Assembly (NCBI RefSeq): GCF_002920635.1
Contig: NZ_PQSR01000029.1
Coordinates: 1 to 64,000 of the forward strand
Reading direction: 5' to 3'
DNA: 64,000 nt
DNA from: Streptomyces sp. Ru72
Lineage (GTDB): Bacteria > Actinomycetota > Actinomycetes > Streptomycetales > Streptomycetaceae
The translations under genes were made by a program, and so were the position numbers. This document shows, piece by piece, positions 42,970-50,382 of the stretch (the stretch's first letter is position 1; each line of letters starts with the position of its first letter). Below the pieces are notes generated by a model. That model was not told the DNA's origin and searched no databases. It worked only from the letters and a program-made list of their open reading frames with translations.

Positions 42970-43982
42970 CGGACAGCAGGATCGCGCAGGTGCGGCTCGG
43001 TGAGGACGGTCCCGAGGTGGGTGTGCAGGGCCTCGGCTGCATGGGCATGAGCTTCGCGTACGGCCCCGCGGACGCCGAGGAGTCGCGTGCCACCCTGGAG
43101 CGGGCGCTGGAGCTCGGCGTCACCCTGTACGACACGGCGGACATGTACGGCGCGGGGGAGAACGAGAGGTTCTTGTCGCCGTTCTTCAAGGCGCACCGGG
43201 ACGAGGTCGTCATCGCCACCAAGTTCGCGATCTCGACCTCGCCCGACGACCCGTTCAAGCGGATCGTCCGCAACGACCGGCCCTACATCCGGCAGTGCGT
43301 CGAGGCGAGTCTGAAGCGCCTGGACGTCGACGTGATCGACCTCTACTACATGCACCGCCGGGACGTGAACGTCCCGATCGAGGAGACCGTCGGCACGATG
43401 GCGGAGCTGGTGCGCGAGGGCAAGGTCAAGCACCTGGGGCTGAGCGAGGTCACCGCCGACGAACTCCGGGCGGCCCGGGCCGTCCACCCGATCGCCGCCG
43501 TGCAGTCGGAGTGGTCGCTGTTCAGCCGTGACATCGAGGCCCATGTGGTGCCGGCCGCCAAGGAGCTGGGCGTGGCCCTGGTGCCGTACTCGCCGCTCGG
43601 CCGCGGCTTCCTCACGGGCTCCTTCTCCAACGCGGAGACGGACCTCACGGACCAGGACTTCCGCCGTACGATGCCCCGCTTCACCGGCGAGAACGCGGCC
43701 GCCAACGTGGCGCTCCTCGAGCCGATCCGGTCCGTCGCGAAGGACCACGGCGCCTCACCGGCGCAGATCGCGCTGGCCTGGGTGCAGCAGCAGGCCGCGG
43801 TCCGCGGCCTCGCGGTGGTCCCCATCCCGGGTACGACCAAGCGCCACCGCATCGAGGAGAACGTGGAGGCCGCACGCATCGTCCTGACGGAGGAGGAACT
43901 GTCCCTGCTGGAGCCGATCGCGTCCAAGGTGGCGGGCGACCGCTACCCGGACATGAGCTTCACGTCGGTGGGCCGGGAGTAG
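42966..43982 (+). CDS. Aldo/keto reductase
   Basis: 338 residues, AKR (beta/alpha)8 barrel of the AKR13/yeast YakC type. Catalytic tetrad: Asp and Tyr in LYDTADMYGAGENE, Lys in VVIATKFAIS, His in DLYYMHRRDVNVPIEET. The NADPH-binding end is VVPIPGTTKRHRIEENVEAA. It reduces aldehydes or ketones using NADPH and probably serves detoxification under control of the MerR protein, with which it is translationally coupled by a 4-bp overlap. Confidence 0.95.
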   Translation: MTDSRIAQVRLGEDGPEVGVQGLGCMGMSFAYGPADAEESRATLERALELGVTLYDTADMYGAGENERFLSPFFKAHRDEVVIATKFAISTSPDDPFKRIVRNDRPYIRQCVEASLKRLDVDVIDLYYMHRRDVNVPIEETVGTMAELVREGKVKHLGLSEVTADELRAARAVHPIAAVQSEWSLFSRDIEAHVVPAAKELGVALVPYSPLGRGFLTGSFSNAETDLTDQDFRRTMPRFTGENAAANVALLEPIRSVAKDHGASPAQIALAWVQQQAAVRGLAVVPIPGTTKRHRIEENVEAARIVLTEEELSLLEPIASKVAGDRYPDMSFTSVGRE

Positions 43983-44064
43983 GGCACGCCGCCCGGGCCG
44001 GGGTGGTGCGCCCCGGCAGGGGCGCGGGCCTGCGACATTGTGCGGCTCCGTCGCGATGGCGGCG

Positions 44065-44095
44065 CCCCCTGTTCGAGCGAAGCCGAGAACTTGGG
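44065..44095. repeat. Diverged copy of the G/C palindromic element
   Basis: CCCCCTGTTCGAGCGAAGCC and GAGAACTTGGG: shares the core TCGAGCGAAGCCGAGA with the element in fabH (36137) but has lost the flanking GGGGG-CACCCCC part. Intergenic, after the aldo/keto reductase gene. Confidence 0.65.
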
Positions 44096-44139
44096 CGAGC
44101 GGCCAGCCACGACGCGCCCGCAGCGGACACCCACCACAC

Positions 44140-44190
44140 GCGGCAGGGAGATCGCCCCGAACGCGGCAGGGAGATCGCCCCGTACCCGGC
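44140..44190. repeat. Tandem repeat, 23-bp unit, about 2.3 copies
   Basis: GCGGCAGGGAGATCGCCCCG begins at 44140 and again at 44163, followed by a partial third copy (CGGCAGGG, 44187). It ends at the stop of the DUF4429 gene (44195). Confidence 0.8.
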
Positions 44191-44194
44191 AGGG

Positions 44195-45055
44195 CTAAAG
44201 CTCCGCCAGCAACTCCGCCTTCTTCACGGAGAACTCCTCGTCCGTGACGAGCCCCGCCTCATGCAGCTCCCCGAGGTGGCGGATCCGCTCGGCGATGTCC
44301 GCCGGGTCCCTACGAGCGGCGGGCACCGCGACCGGGGCGGTGCCCGCCGCGCGCGCAGCGGCCAGTACGGCCGCCGCGAACGGCAACGACTGGTGCACCG
44401 GGCCGTAGCCGAGCCCGAACACCACAGCCGCCGGGTCCTGGTCCGGCTGAGCCGGCGGTAGACCACCCGCATCCCGGCGCAGCAACCGCAGATACCCGTC
44501 GAACACCTCGGGCGAGCGCCACTCCACCCCGCTGAGGCCGGTGACCGGGAAACTCTGGTCGCCGGCCTTCCACTTGGCCGAGGACGCGCCCGTCCAGAAC
44601 CAGCGGAAGGACACCGCCTTGCCGTCGAAGGACGCCTTCCCGTCGTATGCCTTGAACTGCAGGGGCGCCTCGGGCGGCGCGACCAGGAACCGCTCGGCCG
44701 GAGTGTCGTCCCCGCCGATACGGGCGCGCAGCTCGTCCGCGTAGGACTCCGCCAGGGCCTCGCGGTCGGCGGGCAGGACGAGCCGGTAGGGGTCGGAGGT
44801 CTCCTTCAGCTGTCCGTCCGCCGCCTCCATCAGCGGGTCGGCGCCGGGTCTCGGCACCGCGTGCAGGACCAACGTCCCGCGTCTGCCCGGGCTCAGTGTG
44901 ACCCCCGCTATCGCCTCCAGGGGGACACGGCGCTGCCCGAGTGCCTGGAACAGCTTCGGTGTGCGGATCCCCCGTTCGAAGCGGATGAGCACGGAGTCGG
45001 ACTCGAACTCCCAGACGGCATGAAATCCGGCCAGTACGTCACCCATGCGGCTCAT
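44195..45055 (-). CDS. DUF4429 protein with C-terminal SHOCT domain
   Basis: 286 residues. Two DUF4429 (PH-like) halves: LAGFHAVWEFESDSVLIRFE ... GVTLSPGRRGTLVLHAVPRP and QFKAYDGKASFDGKAVSFRW ... GVEWRSPEVFDGYLRLLRRD. The last 30 residues are a SHOCT oligomerisation motif (IRHLGELHEAGLVTDEEFSV KKAELL). Such proteins are common in Streptomyces and of unknown role, possibly membrane-associated through the PH-like fold. Two in-frame ATGs (45055, 45046) are possible starts; neither has a strong ribosome-binding site. Confidence 0.82.
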   Translation of the reverse strand: MSRMGDVLAGFHAVWEFESDSVLIRFERGIRTPKLFQALGQRRVPLEAIAGVTLSPGRRGTLVLHAVPRPGADPLMEAADGQLKETSDPYRLVLPADREALAESYADELRARIGGDDTPAERFLVAPPEAPLQFKAYDGKASFDGKAVSFRWFWTGASSAKWKAGDQSFPVTGLSGVEWRSPEVFDGYLRLLRRDAGGLPPAQPDQDPAAVVFGLGYGPVHQSLPFAAAVLAAARAAGTAPVAVPAARRDPADIAERIRHLGELHEAGLVTDEEFSVKKAELLAEL

Positions 45056-45111
45056 CGTATGCGGCACGCGCTCCTCCGTCGCTCCCCGAGCAGACCGCAA
45101 TTCCTGGTCTT

Positions 45112-46329
45112 CTACGCGCGTCCGACCGGCGCCGTGCCGGGCAGATCCGCCCGGCACGCGTCATCGTCGCGTGCGCAGTGCACCGCGTCGTACGCTCCGA
45201 CGCCGATCTCGGCGAAGTTGCGCAGGCTCTCGGTGCCCGGCGCGAAGTAGCCGGCGTGCCCCTCCGCCCCCTGCGCGGACAGCACCCGCGCGCCGAAGCC
45301 GCGGGAGACCGGGTCGGCGCCGTGGCCGAGGCCCCCGACCTCCAGGTAGGGCACGTCCTGGATCCAGTCGTCGGCGTCCCGCATGGCCCACACCCGGGCC
45401 GTGGTGTGCAGCCCGGTGGCCGACTCGGTGCGCATGCCGGGGCTGCCCGCCACCGTTATGTCGGACACCCGTGCCGGCAGCGTGCGCGCGGCGATCCCGC
45501 ACAGCACCGAGCCGTAGCTGTGGCAGTACAGCTGGACGGGCGAGCGACCGGGGAGGGCGCGCAGCAGGGCGTTCAGCCGGACGGCGCCCGCCTCGGCGCG
45601 CATCGCGGTCGCCGCCTCCATGCCGAGGCCGCTGGGCGAGGTGTAGTCGGCCCAGGCGATCACGGCCGTACGGGTCCCGGGACTCGCCGCACGCTCCGCC
45701 GCGTACAGCGACTGGGCCATGCCGACCGGGGCCGAGTACTTGCGGACGGTGCGCTGGAAGGTGAGCAGGTCGGTGTCGACACCGGGCACGACGACCGAGA
45801 TCCGCCGGGCGGAGTCCAGGTCACCGAAGACCTCCGCGATGCGGCCCGAACCGTCCGGGTCGAAGGCGAGGATCTGGCGGCCCTTCTGCATCAGCGCCTC
45901 GAAGCGGTGCATGAGGCGGCCCGCCTCCTGCTGGCCCACCGACGACAGCCGGTCGTCATGCATCCGGGCGCGCTCGACCCTCCGCTGCCGGTCGAGGGCG
46001 ATGCGGTTGGCCTCGTAACGCAGCCCCACCGGCGCCCCGTTCATGTTGCCGACCGCGAGCGGGTAACGGTGGGCGAGCCGGGAGCGCTGGTGGGCGCCGA
46101 TCGAGGAGAAGAAGCGGGCGAGGTGGGCCGGGGAGTCACCGGGGTCCGGCAGCCTGCGACCGGCGATCGTGCCGTGCTCCCACGCAGAACGCGACGCCTC
46201 CAGGGGCGTCGCGCCACGGTGGTTGCGCACGGCGGTCCAGCCGGTCGTCGCGAGCATCACGAAGACCACGGCCAGCGCGAGCAGTGCGCGCCAGACGTTG
46301 AGTTGCGGGGAGGTGTCGAAGGAAGTCAC
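45112..46329 (-). CDS. Alpha/beta hydrolase (DUF1023 family), membrane-anchored
   Basis: 405 residues. One N-terminal membrane helix (WRALLALAVVFVMLATTGWT), then a helical region and an alpha/beta-hydrolase domain with the nucleophile in LYCHSYGSVLCGIAARTLPA; SVVVPGVDTDLLTFQRTVRK and VAGSPGMRT are family features. Catalytic Ser is thus in C-H-S-Y-G. DUF1023 proteins are actinobacterial, probably extracytoplasmic esterases; substrate unknown. GTG start. The final residues contain two cysteines (HCARDDDACRADL) that may form a disulfide outside the cell. Confidence 0.88.
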   Translation of the reverse strand: MTSFDTSPQLNVWRALLALAVVFVMLATTGWTAVRNHRGATPLEASRSAWEHGTIAGRRLPDPGDSPAHLARFFSSIGAHQRSRLAHRYPLAVGNMNGAPVGLRYEANRIALDRQRRVERARMHDDRLSSVGQQEAGRLMHRFEALMQKGRQILAFDPDGSGRIAEVFGDLDSARRISVVVPGVDTDLLTFQRTVRKYSAPVGMAQSLYAAERAASPGTRTAVIAWADYTSPSGLGMEAATAMRAEAGAVRLNALLRALPGRSPVQLYCHSYGSVLCGIAARTLPARVSDITVAGSPGMRTESATGLHTTARVWAMRDADDWIQDVPYLEVGGLGHGADPVSRGFGARVLSAQGAEGHAGYFAPGTESLRNFAEIGVGAYDAVHCARDDDACRADLPGTAPVGRA

Positions 46330-46587
46330 TGGGAGGACACACTAGGAGAACGAGAGGGTCTCGCGTTAACCGAGTGACGCGTCTCACGTTTCTCATATGC
46401 CAATTAGGGCAAAACGGGTAGGCCTTACGTTCGGTCGTCACGCTGGGTCGATGAGGTACACATCACTTGGTACGCGCCGTCACGGAGAGATCACCGGCCC
46501 GGCCGCTGCCGCCCCCGGGTGCGCCGGGAATTCACTTGACGCCCACGGGGCCGACACGCAATCAGTTCCTGGCGAATGCGAACGTCG

Positions 46588-47229
46588 TCACTCCGCGCGC
46601 CACTTGTCCGCCAACGCGGGCCGGAGGGCGTCGAGATATGAGGCCGTCAGCGCGCGGATCGCCTCCACGCTGGTGTCGCCGCCCGCGCACCACAGGCGTT
46701 CCGTGACCCGGATCACCCCGCCGAACACGGCCACCGCGACACGCGGCCGCGGGTCCGTGTCCACATCGAGCCCCTCGCGCTCGGCGATGATCCGGGCGAT
46801 CTCCTCCTCCAGCTCCGCCGAGCGGCGCAGATGGGTGGCGAACAGGGAGGGCGTCGACTCGATCAACCGGTAGGTGCGCATGTGGAGTTCCACCGGGACG
46901 ATCCGCTCGATGGCCTCGCCGATGCCGTCCCAGCCCTCCAGCACCGCCTGCCGCAGCGCCTCCAACGGGGCCTCGTCGAGCGGCCGTCCGCGCAGGAGGT
47001 CGACGAAGTGCTCCTCCGCGACGGACTGGGCGAAGAAGACGACGTCCTCCTTGCCGGCGAAGTACCGGAAGAAGGTGCGCTGCGAGACGTCCACGGCCTC
47101 GGCGATGTCGTCGACGGTCGTCTCCTCGTACCCCCGGGTGGTGAACAGCTCCAGGGCGGCCCGCAACAGCGCGTCCCGGGTGCGCTGCTTCTTGCGCTCA
47201 CGCAGACCCGGCCGTGACGCCGTTTCCAT
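46588..47229 (-). CDS. TetR-family repressor
   Basis: 213 residues. N-terminal TetR HTH: RKKQRTRDALLRAALELFTT, RGYEETTVDDIAEAVDVSQR, TFFRYFAGKEDVVF. The helical C-terminal ligand domain is unassigned. It is divergent from the MFS exporter gene (47342), an arrangement that almost always means the TetR protein represses the exporter until a drug-like ligand binds. Candidate operator repeats lie at 47278-47328. Confidence 0.94.
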   Translation of the reverse strand: METASRPGLRERKKQRTRDALLRAALELFTTRGYEETTVDDIAEAVDVSQRTFFRYFAGKEDVVFFAQSVAEEHFVDLLRGRPLDEAPLEALRQAVLEGWDGIGEAIERIVPVELHMRTYRLIESTPSLFATHLRRSAELEEEIARIIAEREGLDVDTDPRPRVAVAVFGGVIRVTERLWCAGGDTSVEAIRALTASYLDALRPALADKWRAE

Positions 47230-47277
47230 CAGTCCTCATTCCGTTCATCCGTCCCGCTCACACTATCCGGGAACGCC

Positions 47278-47334
47278 GTGACAGCTACCGACTTGTGAAC
47301 TGGTTTGTCAATTGTCAGTGGCTGTCACTAGCCT
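47278..47334 (+). promoter_or_regulatory. TetR operator arms and leaderless exporter promoter
   Basis: GTGACAGC (47278-47285) and its exact complement GCTGTCAC (47321-47328) flank TTGTCA (47305-47310), which with TAGCCT (47329-47334) at 18-bp spacing forms a promoter. The ATG of the exporter lies 7 nt after the -10 box and has no Shine-Dalgarno, so the mRNA should be leaderless. Confidence 0.55.
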
Positions 47335-47341
47335 CGAACAC

Positions 47342-48958
47342 ATGACTAGTCAGACCATCGACACGACAGGGCCGGGGGACAAGGCGCCGGCGGCCCCGTC
47401 GGACCCCGCGCAGGACAGGGGGCTGCGCGGGCACCCGTGGTTCACCCTGATCACCGTTGCCGTGGGGGTCATGATGGTGGCCCTGGACGGCACCATCGTG
47501 GCCATCGCCAACCCGGCCATCCAGAAGGACCTGGGCGCCAGCTTCGCCGATGTCCAGTGGATCACCAACGGCTACTTCCTCGCCCTCGCGGTCTCCCTGA
47601 TCACCGCGGGCAAGCTCGGCGACCGCTTCGGCCACCGTCAGACCTTCCTCGTCGGCGTGACCGGCTTCGCCGCCGCGTCGGGCGCCATCGGCCTGTCGCA
47701 CAGCATCGCCGCGGTCGTCACCTTCCGCGTCTTCCAGGGCCTGTTCGGCGCGCTGCTGATGCCGGCCGCGCTCGGCCTGCTGCGGGCCACCTTCCCGGCC
47801 GAGAAGCTGAACATGGCGATCGGCATCTGGGGCATGGTCGTCGGCGCCTCCACCGCGGGCGGCCCGATCCTCGGCGGCGTCCTCGTCGAGCACGTCGACT
47901 GGCAGTCGGTGTTCTTCATCAACGTTCCGGTCGGCGCCCTCGCGCTGGTCCTGGGACTGCTGATCCTCACCGACCACCGCGCCGAGAACGCGCCGCGCTC
48001 CTTCGACGTCCTCGGCATCGCGCTGCTGTCCGGCGCCATGTTCTGCCTGGTCTGGGCACTGATCAAGGCCCCGACGTGGGGCTGGGGCGACGGGAAGACC
48101 TGGCTGTTCATCGGAGCGTCCGTGCTGGGCTTCGCCCTCTTCTCCCTCTGGGAGACGAAGGTGAAGGAGCCGCTGATCCCGCTGTCGCTGTTCCGCTCGG
48201 TGCCGCTGTCCGCGGGCGTCGTCCTGATGGTCCTGATGGCGATCGCCTTCATGGGCGGCCTGTTCTTCGTCACCTTCTACCTGCAGAACGTGCACGCGAT
48301 GAGCCCGATCAAGGCCGGCCTGCACCTCCTGCCGCTCACCGGCATGATGATCGTGGGCTCCCCGCTCGCGGGGGCGCTGATCACCAAGCTGGGCCCGCGG
48401 GTCCCGCTCGCCGGCGGCATGCTCGCCACCGCCGTCGCCATGTACGGCATGTCCACGCTCGATGCGGGCACGGGGAGCGCCACCATGTCGCTCTGGTTCG
48501 CCCTCCTGGGCCTCGGCCTGGCCCCCGTGATGGTCGGCGCCACCGAGGTCATCGTGGGCAACGCGCCGATGGAGCTGTCCGGTGTGGCCGGCGGTCTCCA
48601 GCAGGCCGCCATGCAGATCGGCGGCAGCCTCGGTACGGCGGTGCTGGGCGCCGTGATGGCATCCAAGGTGGACCACGACCTGCCCGGCAACTGGAAGGCC
48701 GCGGGACTCCCGCCGCTCAGCCAGGCCCAGCTGGACCAGGCATCCGAGGCGGTGCAGGTCGGCGTCGCCCCGGTGTCGAAGGGCACGCCGGAGGCGTTCG
48801 CCGAGAAGATCACCTCCGTCGCGCACGACACGTTCATCTCCGGGATGAGCCTCGCCTCCCTCGTCGCGGCCGGCGTCGCGGCCGTGGCCGTACTGGTCGC
48901 GCTGCTCACCAGGCGCGGCGAGAACGCGGAGGCGGGCGCGGGCGCCGCGCACATCTGA
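47342..48958 (+). CDS. MFS multidrug exporter (EmrB/QacA, DHA2 family)
   Basis: 538 residues, 14 membrane helices. Signatures: motif A region GKLGDRFGHRQTFLVGVTGF, DHA2 motif ALDGTIVAIANPAIQKDLGA at the first helix and motif C WGMVVGASTAGGPILGGVLV. It exports hydrophobic drugs with a proton gradient. The C-terminal extracellular loop between the last helices (PLSQAQLDQASEAVQVGVAP) is typical for Streptomyces members. Regulated by the divergent TetR protein; leaderless promoter directly upstream. Confidence 0.94.
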   Translation: MTSQTIDTTGPGDKAPAAPSDPAQDRGLRGHPWFTLITVAVGVMMVALDGTIVAIANPAIQKDLGASFADVQWITNGYFLALAVSLITAGKLGDRFGHRQTFLVGVTGFAAASGAIGLSHSIAAVVTFRVFQGLFGALLMPAALGLLRATFPAEKLNMAIGIWGMVVGASTAGGPILGGVLVEHVDWQSVFFINVPVGALALVLGLLILTDHRAENAPRSFDVLGIALLSGAMFCLVWALIKAPTWGWGDGKTWLFIGASVLGFALFSLWETKVKEPLIPLSLFRSVPLSAGVVLMVLMAIAFMGGLFFVTFYLQNVHAMSPIKAGLHLLPLTGMMIVGSPLAGALITKLGPRVPLAGGMLATAVAMYGMSTLDAGTGSATMSLWFALLGLGLAPVMVGATEVIVGNAPMELSGVAGGLQQAAMQIGGSLGTAVLGAVMASKVDHDLPGNWKAAGLPPLSQAQLDQASEAVQVGVAPVSKGTPEAFAEKITSVAHDTFISGMSLASLVAAGVAAVAVLVALLTRRGENAEAGAGAAHI

Positions 48959-49153
48959 CGCCGCCGGAGGGCAGGTTCGCTCATCAGGGTGAAGGCGTTC
49001 AAGATCCCTCCCGCCGGGCGCGCGCCGCGGGTCACAGTGGGTCACGTCCTGCGGTGCGCTGCTGGAGGGGGGCAGCGCACCGGCAGGACTGAAACGCGAA
49101 ACGGGGGTACCCGCACATCAGCCCGAACCGACGGCTGAGTCAGGGAGTTGATG

Positions 49154-49450
49154 ATGGCGGGCTTCGGACACGGCACGCGCAGGTACCCCCGCTCACGGAG
49201 CCGGACGTGGTCCCGGAGCGGGCCGGATCGCGCGACGCTCGGGATCGTCGGAGTCATCTGCGCGATCGCGGGCTTCTTCGCCCTCGGCATCATCCTGGGC
49301 CCGGTCGCGGTCATCTGCGGCTGGCTGGCCATGGGCCGCACCTGGACGGGAAACCGTTCGCTGCCGGCCCTGGTGGCCGTGGTCCTGGGAGCGATCGACA
49401 CGCTCCTGGCGATCGTGTGGCTGGCGGGTGGGACACCGGGGCTCTCCTGA
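49154..49450 (+). CDS. Small DUF4190 membrane protein
   Basis: 98 residues. A basic N-terminus (TRRYPRSRSRTWSRS) is followed by two membrane helices: ATLGIVGVICAIAGFFALGI ILGP and LPALVAVVLGAIDTLLAIVW, separated by GWLAMGRTWTGN. DUF4190-type proteins are common and of unknown function. GGGAG is placed 6 nt before the third of three possible starts (TTG 49148, ATG 49151, ATG 49154), so 49154 is chosen. Confidence 0.78.
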   Translation: MAGFGHGTRRYPRSRSRTWSRSGPDRATLGIVGVICAIAGFFALGIILGPVAVICGWLAMGRTWTGNRSLPALVAVVLGAIDTLLAIVWLAGGTPGLS

Positions 49451-49518
49451 GCCCGGTGCTGTAGCCGGGCGGGGCCGGGTGCCGCTCACCGGCGGGGCAG
49501 GGCGCCTCCCCCAGTGCC

Positions 49519-50268
49519 TCAACGGCCTGGGAGGCGCTCCTCCCGCTCCCGCACCAGCGAAGCGACTTCCGCCCGCAGCGCCCGCACCTCCTCCGTCAAC
49601 GCCTCGATCGCCGCGGTCTGCCGCCGCTCCTCCACGTCGTCCTTCTCGAACCGCGCGATGAACCACGCGGCGATGTTGGCGGTCACCACGCCCAGCAGGG
49701 CTATCCCCGACAGCATCAGCCCGACCGCGATCATCCGCCCCAGCCCGGTGGTCGGCGCGTGATCCCCGTACCCGACGGTCGTCATCGTCGTGAACGACCA
49801 CCACACCGCGTCGCCCAGCGTCCTGATGTTCCCGCGCGGCGACTCCCGCTCCACCGACAGCACGGCCAGCGACCCGAACATCAGCAGCCCGATCACGGCT
49901 CCACCGACATACGTCGTCAGCCGGATCTGTGAGGCCATGCGCGCCCGCCGCCCCACGAGTATCAGCGTGGCCACCATCCGCAGCAGCCTGAGCGGTTGCA
50001 GCATCGGCACGACCACCGCGCACAGGTCCAGCCAGTGCGTCCGTACGAACTCACGCCGCTGCCCGGACAGGGCCACCCGCACCAGGTAGTCGGCGGCGAA
50101 CGCCGCCCACACCGCCCACTCCACCATCGCGCAAGCGGTCGCCAGTGCCCGGCTCGCCCCGCTCTCCACGATCGGCACGGCGTACGCGACGCCGAACAGG
50201 ATCGCCAGCGCCAGCAGGGGGCGCTGCGTGTGGTACTCCCAACGGTCCTGCGCCGACTGCTCGTTCAT
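49519..50268 (-). CDS. Voltage-gated-like potassium channel subunit
   Basis: 249 residues. Six membrane helices in voltage-channel order; the fourth carries regularly spaced arginines (PLRLLRMVATLILVGRRARM). The pore loop has the K+ selectivity filter TVGYGD (WWSFTTMTTVGYGDHAPTTG). The C-terminal cytoplasmic part is a coiled coil (RRQTAAIEALTEEVRALRAE VAS), which likely assembles the tetramer. There is no RCK domain. ATG at 50266-50268. Confidence 0.94.
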   Translation of the reverse strand: MNEQSAQDRWEYHTQRPLLALAILFGVAYAVPIVESGASRALATACAMVEWAVWAAFAADYLVRVALSGQRREFVRTHWLDLCAVVVPMLQPLRLLRMVATLILVGRRARMASQIRLTTYVGGAVIGLLMFGSLAVLSVERESPRGNIRTLGDAVWWSFTTMTTVGYGDHAPTTGLGRMIAVGLMLSGIALLGVVTANIAAWFIARFEKDDVEERRQTAAIEALTEEVRALRAEVASLVREREERLPGR

Positions 50269-50299
50269 GCCCGCATGGTAAAGAACGTAAAGACATAGG

Positions 50300-50345
50300 A
50301 CGGTGGAAGGGCGGCGGGAACCGAACCCCGCCGCCCTTCCACCGT
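50300..50345 (-). terminator. Terminator of aceE
   Basis: ACGGTGGAAGGGCGGCGGG (50300-50318) pairs perfectly over 19 bp with CCCGCCGCCCTTCCACCGT (50327-50345), loop of 8 nt. It lies 38 bp after the aceE stop and is the strongest hairpin I found in the window. Confidence 0.9.
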
Positions 50346-50382
50346 TACCCCCGCTACCGCGCAGGCCGAGCGCAGCGTGACG

